NCBI RefSeq assembly: GCF_964355755.1
Contig: NC_092670.1
Span: forward strand, 1,391,001-1,451,000
Reading direction: 5' to 3'
Source: Antedon mediterranea
Lineage: Eukaryota > Echinodermata > Crinoidea > Comatulida > Antedonidae
DNA length: 60,000 nt
Shown piece by piece: positions 48,934 through 59,920 of the stretch. The notes below the pieces were generated by a model. It did not search any database. It worked only from the letters and a program-made list of their open reading frames with translations, and had not been told where the DNA came from. Position 1 is the first letter of the stretch; each line of letters opens with the position of its first letter. Both the position numbers and the translations under genes were made by a program.

Positions 48934-50496
48934 CGGTGCTATTTTTTGTTTCGCAGGTTAATCCGCTAAAACCTTCTGTACAAATGCAAGACAAAAATCC
49001 ATCCATCTGATGTTTCAGTTGCCCGCCATTTTGGCATTGGTTGTCTGTAACAAGAATGGCGAATGAATATTATAAGTTCTAAATACGTTTCTATAAACTT
49101 TCGCTACTTTCCTGGCAAGGCTGGTTTAAATCGTTTGAAGGTAACGGTTACAAATTTCAGACAATAAAAGCCATCACATTAACCCGATTCGTTTCTAACG
49201 TGCATATTATATTATTTTAATATGTTTAAAAACTGATATACTAACTTGTTACTGTTAGTTTGAACGAGCATTTGCTTGAACGTCCAACCATATCCGTAGC
49301 CGTGTACTCAACATTGATGGTTCTGCCAAACACTCCGTTTGGTATTTCAATTACGTCACCGAGAGAGAAAGACGTATTATTAGTCATGCTGGAGAAACAA
49401 GATGAATCGTCTGTCCACACTGGAAGTTGCCAAAACACTTGTATTCTTCTCTCATTAGGTTTCGTGAGAAAATGAATATCACGTGGACAGGATGACCCGT
49501 ATGAAGGCGGTTCTCGGTCTTCGAAATTATCTAAATAAAACGGATCAAACAAAATGCTCATTTATAATAATAATAATAATATTTATTTTTATTTGCGTAT
49601 GATGCATTTTAAAACAAGTATAGTCGTGATGGTGGTAGCATTTAGGCCTAATTAGGTTAATATCTTACTTATTTCACACACATAAGATCTTCGTATGTTG
49701 CAAGGGCTATCATTCCATTTGTCTGAATTCGTATAATCAAGTTCTACACAGTCTTCACCGTTTCCATAATTATTTGGTTCACCGTCAGCAAAATCTGTAA
49801 AAACATACCATACAAACGCTCTAATATACTTACTACAGGACCATACCAATGCTCTAATATACTTACTACAGGACCATACCAATGCCCTGTATTTACTAAA
49901 GGTGAAATAGAAACTACATTATACAGAAAGTGTACAAATAGAAACTCGGAGAATAATAATTTTGTTTTTTCGTATTTTACACTAACGTCGATTGTTTTAT
50001 TTAAATTGGTCAAGTTTTGGTTTGTAATAGAAGTTCTTGTTTTTTCCCTCTTATTTTATAATTTAATCACAGGTATAAAATGCCCTTTCTCTTCCGAATT
50101 TAAAGCCATAAAATAGTAAACTGCATTTACAAAAATGTAATGTTTCTCGCTAAGAATCTCGAACATAAAGGGATAGAGGCTGATACTTCATCACGTATGT
50201 TAGATGTTATCCCGTTAATAGAAGCGGCATTCTATACGTACTTTTATATTGACTGCATTCTTTCGAAACCCATGTAAAGTCAGCCTCGCTCCCCATATCT
50301 GATAAGCCTATCCATAGATCGCCAGTTGTAGGATTGTTAGCGTAAAGAAAGTAATTTTCTGCTTTGTTTCTGATCACCACTAAGTCTGCACCTAGTTCCA
50401 AACAGTTTGATCTAGCTTCTGACCAAGACCGTTTTGTTGCCTCAAATTTATAGCAGCTATCTTGAAAAGATAACCATCCTTCTGGACAGGAAAATA
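48934..50496 (-). CDS. Gamma cassette 1: C-type lectin, HYR and EGF-like exons
   Basis: Exons: CTLD-a 50496-50242 (255 bp), CTLD-b 49794-49669 (126), HYR 49530-49246 (285) and EGF 49044-48934 (111), all phase 1 to 1. Lectin motifs: LWIGLSD, ADGEPNNYGNGED, KWNDSPC, YVCE. The HYR is two residues longer than usual. The EGF reads NQCQNGG ... SCICTEGFSGLTC. All are open. There is a remnant of the shared upstream block at 50625-50690, but no usable signal exon between it and 50496. Confidence 0.8.
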
Positions 50497-51144
50497 CTGT
50501 AAGGGTTAAAACATTTAGAAAATTAAAAAAACTGTTACTAGGCTACTGTTTAAATAAGTTCTTGACATAAAATTCATTGTTTAATTTGTAAAGCCTAAAT
50601 ATTCCAGAACAAATATCCTTACTGTTCTTCCGATAAAGGCCGAGATAGAAGCCAACTTACGTCAGCTTATTTGAAAAAGTACAAACAGTGTTTTGTCAAA
50701 GTATCTCATGTCGTAGATGTTTCTTGAAAATCCCACCTTATATTACCATTTTCTCTCGCAAATACTCTAATTTAGACCTGATAAAGGATAGTGTCTCTAA
50801 CAGCTTTTCTTCATCGTTTTGATTTAGCTTTTTGCTGCATTTTTGCTTATTATTGCTTAATTATTTCTATATTATGTGTGTTTTTATGACAGTTAAACTG
50901 TGTTTCTTCTGAACTTAGTTAAAATTGTTTATTTACAGTAGCCTAAATTGGTTATTAGAGTTGTTCATGCAATAGTCATTGTATATTACACTGCGCCACC
51001 TTTTTCTATATTTGTTTATTATTACTATTTTCAACACAGTCAACAAAGTACAGCAGATATTTATATATATATAATAAAACGTAACGTGAAATGAGATCAA
51101 AATAAGTAAATCCTGCATTGAACACCTGACATGTAAACTAAAAG
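50497..51144. other. Gap between gamma cassette 1 and the coding-phase array
   Basis: AT-rich. Contains the upstream-block remnant (TTCTTCCGATAAAGG ... CTTACGTCAGCTTATTTGAA) at 50625-50690. ATG-initiated frames on the minus strand end quickly, so no signal exon is evident. Confidence 0.5.
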
Positions 51145-51185
51145 CTATTGATACTTTGTTTTTTTTGTTAGTTTGATAATTGGAG

Positions 51186-53480
51186 CCATGCACCTACAGA
51201 CAGGTTTGAAGGCACCTTGTGTTCCACATGTAGCCATGCACCTACAGACAGGTTTGAAGGCACCTTGTGTTCCACATGTAGCCATGCACCTACAGACAGG
51301 TTTGAAGGCACCTTGTGTTCCACATGTAGCCATGCACCTACAGACAGGTTTGAAGGCACCTTGTGTTCCACATGTAGCCATGCACCTACAGACAGGTTTG
51401 AAGGCACCTTGTGTTCCACATGTAGCCATGCACCTACAGACAGGTTTGAAGGCACCTTGTGTTCCACATGTAGCCATGCACCTACAGACAGGTTTGAAGG
51501 CACCTTGTGTTCCACATGTAGCCATGCACCTACAGACAGGTTTGAAAGCACCTTGTGTTCCACATGTAGCCATGTACCTACAGACAGGTTTGAAGGCACC
51601 TGGTGTTCCACATGTAGCCATGCACCTACAGACAGGTTTGAAGGCACCTGGTGTTCCACATGTAGCCATGCACCTACAGACAGGTTTGAAGGCACATTGT
51701 GTTCCACATGTAGCCATGCACCTACAGACAGGTTTGAAGGCACCTTGTGTTCCACATGTAGCCATGCACCTACAGACAGGTTTGAAGGCACCTTGTGTTC
51801 CACATGTAGATCCGCTTGTTAGTTTGATAATTGGAGCCATGCACCTACAGACAGGTTTGAAGGCACCTTGTGTTCCACATGTAGATCCGCTTGTTAGTTT
51901 GATAATTGGAGCCATGCACCTACAGACAGGTTTGAAGGCACCTTGTGTTCCACATGTAGATCCGCTTGTTAGTTTGATAATTGGAGCCATGCACCTACAG
52001 ACAGGTTTGAAGGCACCTTGTGTTCCACATGTAGATCCGCTTGTTAGTTTGATAATTGGAGCCATGCGCCTACAGACAGGTTTGAAGGCACCTGGTGTTG
52101 TTCCACATGTAGATCCGCTTGTTAGTTTGATAATTGGAGCCATGCGCCTACAGACAGGTTTGAAGGCACCTGGTGTTGTTCCACATGTAGATCCGCTTGT
52201 TAGTTTGATAATTGGAGCCATGCACCTACAGACAGGTTTGAAGGCACCTTGTGTTCCACATGTAGATCCGCTTGTTAGTTTGATAATTGGAGCCATGCGC
52301 CTACAGACAGGTTTGAAGGCACCTGGTGTTGTTCCACATGTAGATCCGCTTGTTAGTTTGATAATTGGAGCCATGCACCTACAGACAGGTTTGAAGGCAC
52401 CTGGTGTTCCACATGTAGATCCGCTTGTTAGTTTGATAATTGGAGCCATGCACCTACAGACAGGTTTGAAGGCACCTTGTGTTCCACATGTAGATCCGCT
52501 TGTTAGTTTGATAATTGGAGCCATGCGCCTACAGACAGGTTTGAAGGCACCTGGTGTTGTTCCACATGTAGATCCGCTTGTTAGTTTGATAATTGGAGCC
52601 ATGCGCCTACAGACAGGTTTGAAGGCACCTGGTGTTCCACATGTAGATCCGCTTGTTAGTTTGATAATTGGAGCCATGCACCTACAGACAGGTTTGAAGG
52701 CACCTGGTGTTCCACATGTAGATCCGCTTGTTAGTTTGATAATTGGAGCCATGCACCTACAGACAGGTTTGAAGGCACCTTGTGTTCCACATGTAGATCC
52801 GCTTGTTAGTTTGATAATTGGAGCCATGCACCTACAGACAGGTTTGAAGGCACCTTGTGTTCCACATGTAGATCCGCTTGTTAGTTTGATAATTGGAGCC
52901 ATGCACCTACAGACAGGTTTGAAGGCACCTTGTGTTCCACATGTAGATCCGCTTGTTAGTTTGATAATTGGAGCCATGCGCCTACAGACAGGTTTGAAGG
53001 CACCTGGTGTTGTTCCACATGTAGATCCGCTTGTTAGTTTGATAATTGGAGCCATGCACCTACAGACAGGTTTGAAGGCACCTGGTGTTCCACATGTAGA
53101 TCCGCTTGTTAGTTTGATAATTGGAGCCATGCACCTACAGACAGGTTTGAAGGCACCTGGTGTTCCACATGTAGATCCGCTTGTTAGTTTGATAATTGGA
53201 GCCATGCACCTACAGACAGGTTTGAAGGCACCTTGTGTTCCACATGTAGATCCGCTTGTTAGTTTGATAATTGGAGCCATGCACCTACAGACAGGTTTGA
53301 AGGCACCTTGTGTTCCACATGTAGATCCGCTTGTTAGTTTGATAATTGGAGCCATGAACCTAAAGACAGGTTTGAAGGCACCTTGTGTTCCACATGTAGA
53401 TCCGCTTGTTAGTTTGATAATTGGAGCCATGCACCTACAGACAGGTTTGAAGGCACCTTGGGTTCCACATGTAGATCCGC
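51186..53480. repeat. 2.3-kb minisatellite overlapping an EGF exon
   Basis: Two unit types: about 13 copies of a 48-bp unit at 51186-51810, then about 23 copies of a 75-bp unit (some 78 bp through an extra GTT) up to the EGF exon. The 75-bp unit is the 48-bp unit plus 27 bp (GATCCGCTTGTTAGTTTGAT and flanks). On the minus strand one frame is open throughout, repeating STCGTQGAFKPVCRCM with or without APIIKLT, and is continuous with the EGF. Almost every unit carries the donor-like GTAGGT in phase 1. Confidence 0.97.
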
Positions 53481-55300
53481 TAAATCCATCAGGACAAGTG
53501 CAAGAGATCAATCCATCGTCTGATAATTCAATTATCCCACCATTTTGGCACTGGTACGATTCTTTTCCTGTAACAATGAATATATTAAGGTTAGTACGTA
53601 ATTGCTACAATTTGGTCACGGGGTTGTTTGTGATATGAGATGGACAATTCCTACACATTGATTACCAAACCACCCCCTCCCCTTCGTAAACCCCCCTCCC
53701 CTTCGTAAACCCCCATCCCATGCTTGTGCCCGAGTCAACGTAAATTATGGTACCACAGTATGATGTATACGAGTGTCGTATCTTGCATCCGGAGTGACGT
53801 CATAGCTTCGTTCTAAAAGCTTTCCCTAATTAAGCACACGATGATCTTACAGTTTTTGCGCAGAAAGTCCTTTTAGTATTTAATTAAATTAGGGAAAATA
53901 AACAAAACAGTTTACCAAAGGGAAGCAATATATATTTAAAAAACCCTACTTTGTATTTTTGTTAAGATGCACTAAGCAGAGTATACTAACTTTGTACTGT
54001 TATATTCATTGAACACGTGTTCGAACGTCCAACCATATCCGTAGCCGTGTACTCAACATTGAATGTCTTTTCAAAAACTCCATTTGGTATTTCAATTACT
54101 TCACCAGAAACACGAGAGGTACTACTAGTTGTACTGGAGATACAATATGAATCGTCTGTCCATACTGGTTGGGTCCAATACACCTTTCTTTCATTTGTTG
54201 TAGTGAAAATAAGAATTTCGTGTTGACAGGTTGACCCGTAAGACGGTGGTTCACGGTCTTCGAAATGACCTAAAATTCGTAAAAAGTAAGGCAAATGATA
54301 TCCATTGTTAAACTGTTAATAAATTATTATTAATTTATTACTAAATATTATTCACAACTTCACAATTAAGTAATTGTTAAATTGTCAACTATTTAAGAAA
54401 TATATATGAATGGAGGACGTAATAATTGCATTCTGACACATGCACTCAAATTAGTATGGAACTGCGCTTACTTATTTCACAGACATACGCGATGCTTTTG
54501 TTGCAGGAGACATCATTCCATTTACTGGATTGTCTAAAACCAAGTTCTATACAGTCTTCACCAATTCCAGTGTTATTTGGTTCACCAAAACCGAAATCTG
54601 TAAAAATATCATGTAACCAAATATTTGAAAAGATATCCGACCAATTTGCCGGACAATAAAGACAATACACAATTGATTTGAAAATTTGATTACAAATGTT
54701 TTGAAGTATACGTCTTTCTCAGAATATTTGTAGAACAGGATGACATTGCATTATTGCAAATGACCAAACGATAAACATAGTGGCAAAATACGAGCTACTG
54801 GTATAAACAAAAGCACTGAAACAATAAAACAGGATGTATTAAAAGACAATTAGCTGGTATTTAAGAACTATTAGAATGTCGTTAGCTGGATGTCCAGAAC
54901 ATCTCTCATTTCAAAATAGGACATGACGTCAATGACATTTTAGTTATATTTTGGTAGTTAACCTATGTAGGCCTATTACCTCTAGAAAAAAAGGTTACAT
55001 TTTAAAATTGGCACCATGGCTCCCATTGTGTATGTAATTCATTTCGGTTACAGTATACGTGCTTTCATATTGACTGCATTCTGTAGTGGGGACCCATGTA
55101 AAGTCAGTCTCACTCTCCACATCCAATATGCCTAGCCATAGATTGACACCGGTAGAAATGTTAGCGTAAAGAAAGTCATTTTATTCTTGGTTCCTGACCA
55201 CCACCAAGTCTGCGCCTAGTTCCAAACAGTTTGACCTAGCGTCTGACCAAGAACATTCTTGTTGCCTCAAATTTGTAACAGCCTTCTTGGCACGAAGATA
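53439..55300 (-). pseudogene. Gamma cassette 2: decayed C-type lectin, with HYR and EGF-like exons
   Basis: EGF 53567-53439 (129 bp if the first array donor is used), HYR 54269-53991 (279) and CTLD-b 54597-54472 (126; FGEPNNTG, KWNDVSC) are open and phase 1 to 1. CTLD-a (55300-55063) is decayed. It has lost 21 bp between the two N-terminal cysteines (the WLSFQDS part), has a one-base insertion that leads to TAG, and has an in-frame TAA in the segment after VVVRN. Its donor is GCACGT instead of GTACGT. No signal exon lies between it and the LINE at 56180. The 5' half of this gene is therefore probably dead, unless transcription starts elsewhere. Confidence 0.75.
53665..53720 (-). repeat. Short G-rich tandem repeat in an intron
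   Basis: CCCCTCCCCTTCGTAAACCC on the plus strand, repeated about 2.5 times. The minus (transcribed) strand has more than four GGGG runs and could form a G-quadruplex. It lies just upstream of the array-bearing EGF exon. Confidence 0.65.
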
Positions 55301-56179
55301 CTGTAACGAATAAGGAATCTAGCCTTATATAAGGTACTTCAATTCTCAAAAACACAAGAAACTGCATCCATTCCTACGCAAAAACGCATGCGTATGAGAA
55401 AAAACAATGACACTATTTAACATAATTATAGCGCACGACCAGTACCAGCGTTTTTCGTGCCTGGTAAATTTAAACCAGAATACGCGGATGGTCATAAGAT
55501 GCATAATAAATGATAAAATTCTCCGTACCTACATGTATAGCAATTGTGTATGTAAATACACCTTCGTCCAGAACGGTCGTGTTAAGAGCGAGCTCCGCTA
55601 GGCCCCGATAGTTGCTTTCAACTCAAATATTCTCGCCTACACCATTGATTGTAAAAGGGGACTACAGTAGATGCCGATGACCTATCGCAACCGGCCTGAG
55701 CTATGACTGGAATTAATTCGCTATCACAATTTTAACGCTATTTTATGCTATACCTGAACAACTTTTATTACATTTTAACCTGCTGTTTTTTATGAATTTT
55801 AACCTGCTGTTTTACCGAATCTTAACCTGCTATTTTTTTAGTTTTGATTATTTGTATTATACCGGTAGTTTTACAGTCAAAGTTTGGACTCTGTAACTGT
55901 ATTTCGATTGATTGTGTAGGCCTATCTGTGATGTTTTTCATTTTGGTAACCCTGCTGAACATTGGATAAGGGTACTAACTAAGAATCTAGCTATTGACTT
56001 TTAAAAACCAAACGACGAAGCGAATTCACTTGCATTCCATGACCACCTGGACACATTGTCATTTTGTTACCGCATAACTCGATACATTCCGCTGCAGAGC
56101 AAGGACGTGCTGGCCTTTGTTTTCGGCAAGCACAATTGGTGAGTGTACTTTTCCTTTCTATTTGTGTATAAGGATACAT
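55301..56179. other. Gap upstream of the gamma group; LINE 5' region
   Basis: No lectin signal exon found. On the minus strand, 56179-55991 holds a 62-codon frame rich in cysteine (NCACRKQRPARPCSAAEC) that I cannot assign. Some of this stretch may be 5' UTR of the LINE that follows; its 5' end could not be defined. Confidence 0.4.
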
Positions 56180-57544
56180 ATGGCGGGAAGTATGAATGGT
56201 ATTTTTCTGGCGCTGTCGCTATATGTTATGGTGTTGAAAAGATCACACCATCATCCTGAACATGAACAAGTCATTCATAAGTTATGCCCTTCTTCAATTT
56301 ATCTGGATAACCATACATCGAAGGATTTCAAGAATGTAGTCGGTGAGTGTTATACGTACCTATTTACATCAACCAAAAAATTCTCGCATTATGATTATAA
56401 TTTTCATCGGAACCCCAGACAGCTTGCATGTAGAACTTTAATTATCTGCTTACTATGGTGTGGTGACATCGAATCCAATCCTGGACCAGCGAATGTACCT
56501 GTATCAAACAATTGTTGTGGTGAATGTCAACGGCGCGTCACTACCAGAAGCAGAGCCATATCGTGTGATGAGTGTAATAAGTGGACTCATATAAAGTGTA
56601 CTGATGGTTTCATGACGCCCAAAAGATACAAGTACATTGTAAACAACAATACTGAATTTGATTATGTATGCGTGGAATGCAGCTGGAAACATCTCCCATT
56701 TGATTCCTGTGGAAATCATAACGGTGACATAGGATTAAGAACGCCACCCCCATTATTTAATTATATCGTCGCTCCTGAAGACTTCATGCGGTTTAAACAG
56801 AAAGGAATACACATTCTACACTTAAATACAAGATCAATGATCCCCAAACTACCGGAACTGCGCGATATTGCATATAAAAGTAAAGCTGGTATTATCTCCA
56901 TTAGCGAAACATGGATTGATGATTCGGTATCTGACAACGAAATTAAAATTGAAGGTTACTCAGTTCTACGAAGAGATCGCGACCGCAAAGGCGGTGGCGT
57001 ATGTACGTATATAAGTGATGACATCGCGTTTAACCGGCGTTCAGATATTGAATCCGACGAAGCTGAAGTACTTTGGATTGAACTGAACCTGCCTAAAACC
57101 AAACCCATTATAATTGGAACATGTTACAGACCACCAAAGCAAACGAACTTTCTAACTCTGTTTGAAAATATGTTATCTAAAATTGGAATGGACAGTGAAT
57201 TAATTGTTGTTGGCGATTTTAATATATGTACTTTAACAAAGTCATCTTTATTGAATAGCTATAATCAAATTCTAAGTATGTTTAGTTTAAGTAACAAAGT
57301 AACTGAACCAACTAGGATATGCCCTACAGTTGCTTCATGCCTCGATCATATATTATGTAATAATGAGAATAAGATAAGCCAATCGGGTACAATCGCAACA
57401 GGTCTAAGCGATCACTTAATGACATTTTGTACACGGAAAACTATTAAACTTAAGTTCAATGGACATAAAAATGTATATATCAGATCACTAAAAAACTATA
57501 CCGTTGATCAATTTAGAAACATACTAATAGATATCGATTGGTAA
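56180..57544 (+). pseudogene. LINE ORF, part 1: 2A motif, PHD finger, endonuclease
   Basis: The start is taken at ATG 56180. Residues 96-103 read DIESNPGP (56465-56488), preceded by IICLLWCG, matching the 2A consensus D(V/I)ExNPG-P where ribosomes skip the last bond. A PHD-type C4HC3 finger follows (C113, C116, C129, C132, H137, C140, C164, C167). The endonuclease shows LHLNTRSM, SETW, RRDRDRKGGG, GDFN (about 345) and SDH (about 410), so its key acidic and histidine residues are kept. It ends at an in-frame TAA (57542-57544) between the endonuclease and the RT; the same frame continues beyond. Confidence 0.9.
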
Positions 57545-58624
57545 GTAGTTACCTCTATCGGAGATGTAAATGAAGCTCTGTATAAATTTAATGCATTACT
57601 TTTGGCTGCTATTGATTCCATTGCCCCCCTTAAAAACATTAGGATGAAACAAAGAACGGAACCATGGTTAACTAGAGAAATATTACAAGACATTGAAACC
57701 AGAGATAAATTATTAAATATGTATAATAAAAACAAGAATAATACCGACTTATTAATACAATTTCGCAAACTAAGAAATAAAATACAGCGTGATATAAATA
57801 AAGCTAAATCAAATCATTTGTTAAACAAGGCTGAAGAAAATAAAAATAACCCTAAAAAATTATGGACAATTTTTAAAGGTCTAGGCTATAGTAATACATC
57901 TAAGGACAGTGCTAAAACGGTTATTGACCTGCCCAATGGTACTAAATGTTTCGACCCAGCCAAAATTGCTTCTTGCTTCAACGAATATTTTACTACTATT
58001 GCAGCCAATTTGGTCAGTAAACTTCCATCCCCTAAGAATGTGTATGACTGTACGTCGTCCAAACTTAAGGATTTCTATAGAACCGTTAGTGGCAATAACT
58101 TTATGCTCAACTCAGTGGACGAAGACTTTATATATAGTGAATTAAACAAACTTAATGCGACAAAAAGCACGGGTGTCGATAAGATACCTCCCCGCTTCAT
58201 AAAAGATGGGGCTGAAATTCTAAAAGTTCCCATTACCTACATAATTAATTTATCAATTAGTACCAGTACAGTCCCAGAAGACATGAAAAAGGCCAAGGTC
58301 ATACCTCTTTATAAAAAAGGTAGTAGAACCGATATTGGAAACTATCGCCCTATAAGTATACTCAGTACAATGTCTAAAATTTTAGAGAAGGCTGTTTTTA
58401 TTCAAATCGAAAAATACCTTACTGAAAACAACGTATTGTATAAATATCAATCTGGATTTCAAGCTGCCTTCTCTACTGACACATGTTTGATAGACTTAGT
58501 TGATTCCCTTAAAACCCAAACTTCTAAGGGAAATTTCTCGGGTATGGTGTTGGTCGATTTAAAGAAGGCATTTGACACTGTAGATCATGACATTTTATGT
58601 AATAAGCTTAAATTAATGGGTTAA
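57545..58624 (+). pseudogene. LINE ORF, part 2: N-terminal half of reverse transcriptase
   Basis: Same frame as part 1 after the stop. A basic linker (NKIQRDINKAKSN) leads into RT fingers and palm: KVIPLYKKGSR, NYRPISILS, the first catalytic Asp segment VDLKKAFDTVDH, then a TAA at 58622-58624. Roughly 20 codons that normally follow (the WFSSYL-type segment) appear deleted, and the frame shifts here. Confidence 0.88.
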
Positions 58625-59614
58625 ATTAAATAGTAACTGTTGATGATCATTGCTCTCAATCTTGTACTGTTACATGCGGGGTTCCTCAAGGAAGTATCCT
58701 TGGACCCCTTTTGTTCTTATGTTTTGTTAATGACATGGTAACTTGTATTGATCCTGATTGTAAACTCCTTCTATACGCTGATGACAGTGCAATTGTTTAT
58801 TCACACAGAAATCCAGATATTATTTCTAAGAAGCTAGGGTCAACACTAGACTCCTTGTGTGATTGGCTTGTAGACAATAAATTAACAATTAACCTGGATA
58901 AAACTGAGTGTATACTATTTGGTTCTAAGAGAAAAACTAAAAATGTTAACAATTTTAATGTCTCAACAAATGGTAACAATATCAACACTAGTAATTGTGT
59001 CAAGTATCTGGGTATTGAAATAGATCAAAATTTAACGTGTTCTGAATATGCATGTAAAACCATTAAGAAAATTAATAATAGGCTTAAGTTTATGTACCGC
59101 CAACGTAAGATACTAAGTTGTAAGAATCGTAAACTATTATGCTCTGCTCTCATCCAATGTGTTTTTGATTATGCTGCATCTTCTTGGTTCTGTGGAACCA
59201 GTAAAGCTATCCAAAGAAAACTACAAATTGCTCAAAACAAAATGGTTAGACTCATAAAAGGAGTTGAACCCAGAAGACATATAGGTGCTGATCAATTAGA
59301 CGATTATGGATTGTTAAATGTAAAATATCGAGTAAAGTTCTTGCAAATTAGCCAAGTTCATAAAATATTTATGGGCAGAAGTGCTTCATACCTAAACGAA
59401 AACTCTCGTAGAGTTAATAACTTACATGGTCACTTCACTCGTGGTAGTAAACTCAATTTTGTTGATACCTAAAGTCCAAGGCATAGAATGTAATACATTC
59501 TATTTTAATGCAATCAGAGAATGGAATAACCTTCCTGACTATATTAAACAAATTTCCAACACATCTAAATTTAAAACTGAATTGAAACAATATTACAAAA
59601 TTAAACATAGATAA
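58625..59614 (+). pseudogene. LINE ORF, part 3: RT catalytic core and C-terminus
   Basis: After the deletion a second frame reads CGVPQGSILGPLLF and YADDSAIVYS (the catalytic YADD box) and the thumb region, and ends at 59472. A further frameshift near 59465 moves the end of the protein (CNTFYFNAIREWNNLPDYIK, stop at 59614) to another frame. The protein cannot be made in one piece, so the copy is not autonomous. Confidence 0.88.
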
Positions 59615-59920
59615 ATTATTATTGTGCCATTATATCAGATGTTTTGCTTATATGCTTATATATTTATGAACCCCGTCTTATAATGTTTGTTTTGTTAAAA
59701 TTATAATTACTATCTTTTTAGGGACCACATTGGAATTAAGTTGTTTTACTTTAAACGACTTTATGTGTTTTCCCGTGCATCGTCAGACTTCATTAATCCC
59801 GCCATTTTTATTTGCTTTTTTGATGTATTTTAATATTTAAGGTGATTATATATATTATTGATGTATTTTTAATGTTATTTATTGAGATGCCAAATAAATG
59901 AAAGAAAAAGAAAGAAAAAG

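Larger units (their letters stand above)
56180..59920 (+). mobile_element. Nearly full-length LINE with 2A motif, PHD finger, endonuclease and RT
   Basis: One ORF-like reading of about 1140 codons followed by an AT-rich 3' end and a GAAAGAAAAAG tail near 59920. Order: N-terminal region of about 95 residues, 2A motif, PHD finger, APE-type endonuclease, reverse transcriptase, C-terminal domain. The layout fits the CR1/L2-like part of the APE-class LINEs; the clade is not determined. It is broken in at least three places. It lies at the 5' side of the decayed gamma lectin cassette. Confidence 0.9.

Noticed and set aside
51173-53638. 821-codon plus-strand open frame across the EGF-adjacent array
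   Set aside because: A repeat whose unit is a multiple of three and happens to lack stops stays open by construction. Only the minus-strand frame is continuous with a recognisable domain (EGF) and consistent splice phases.
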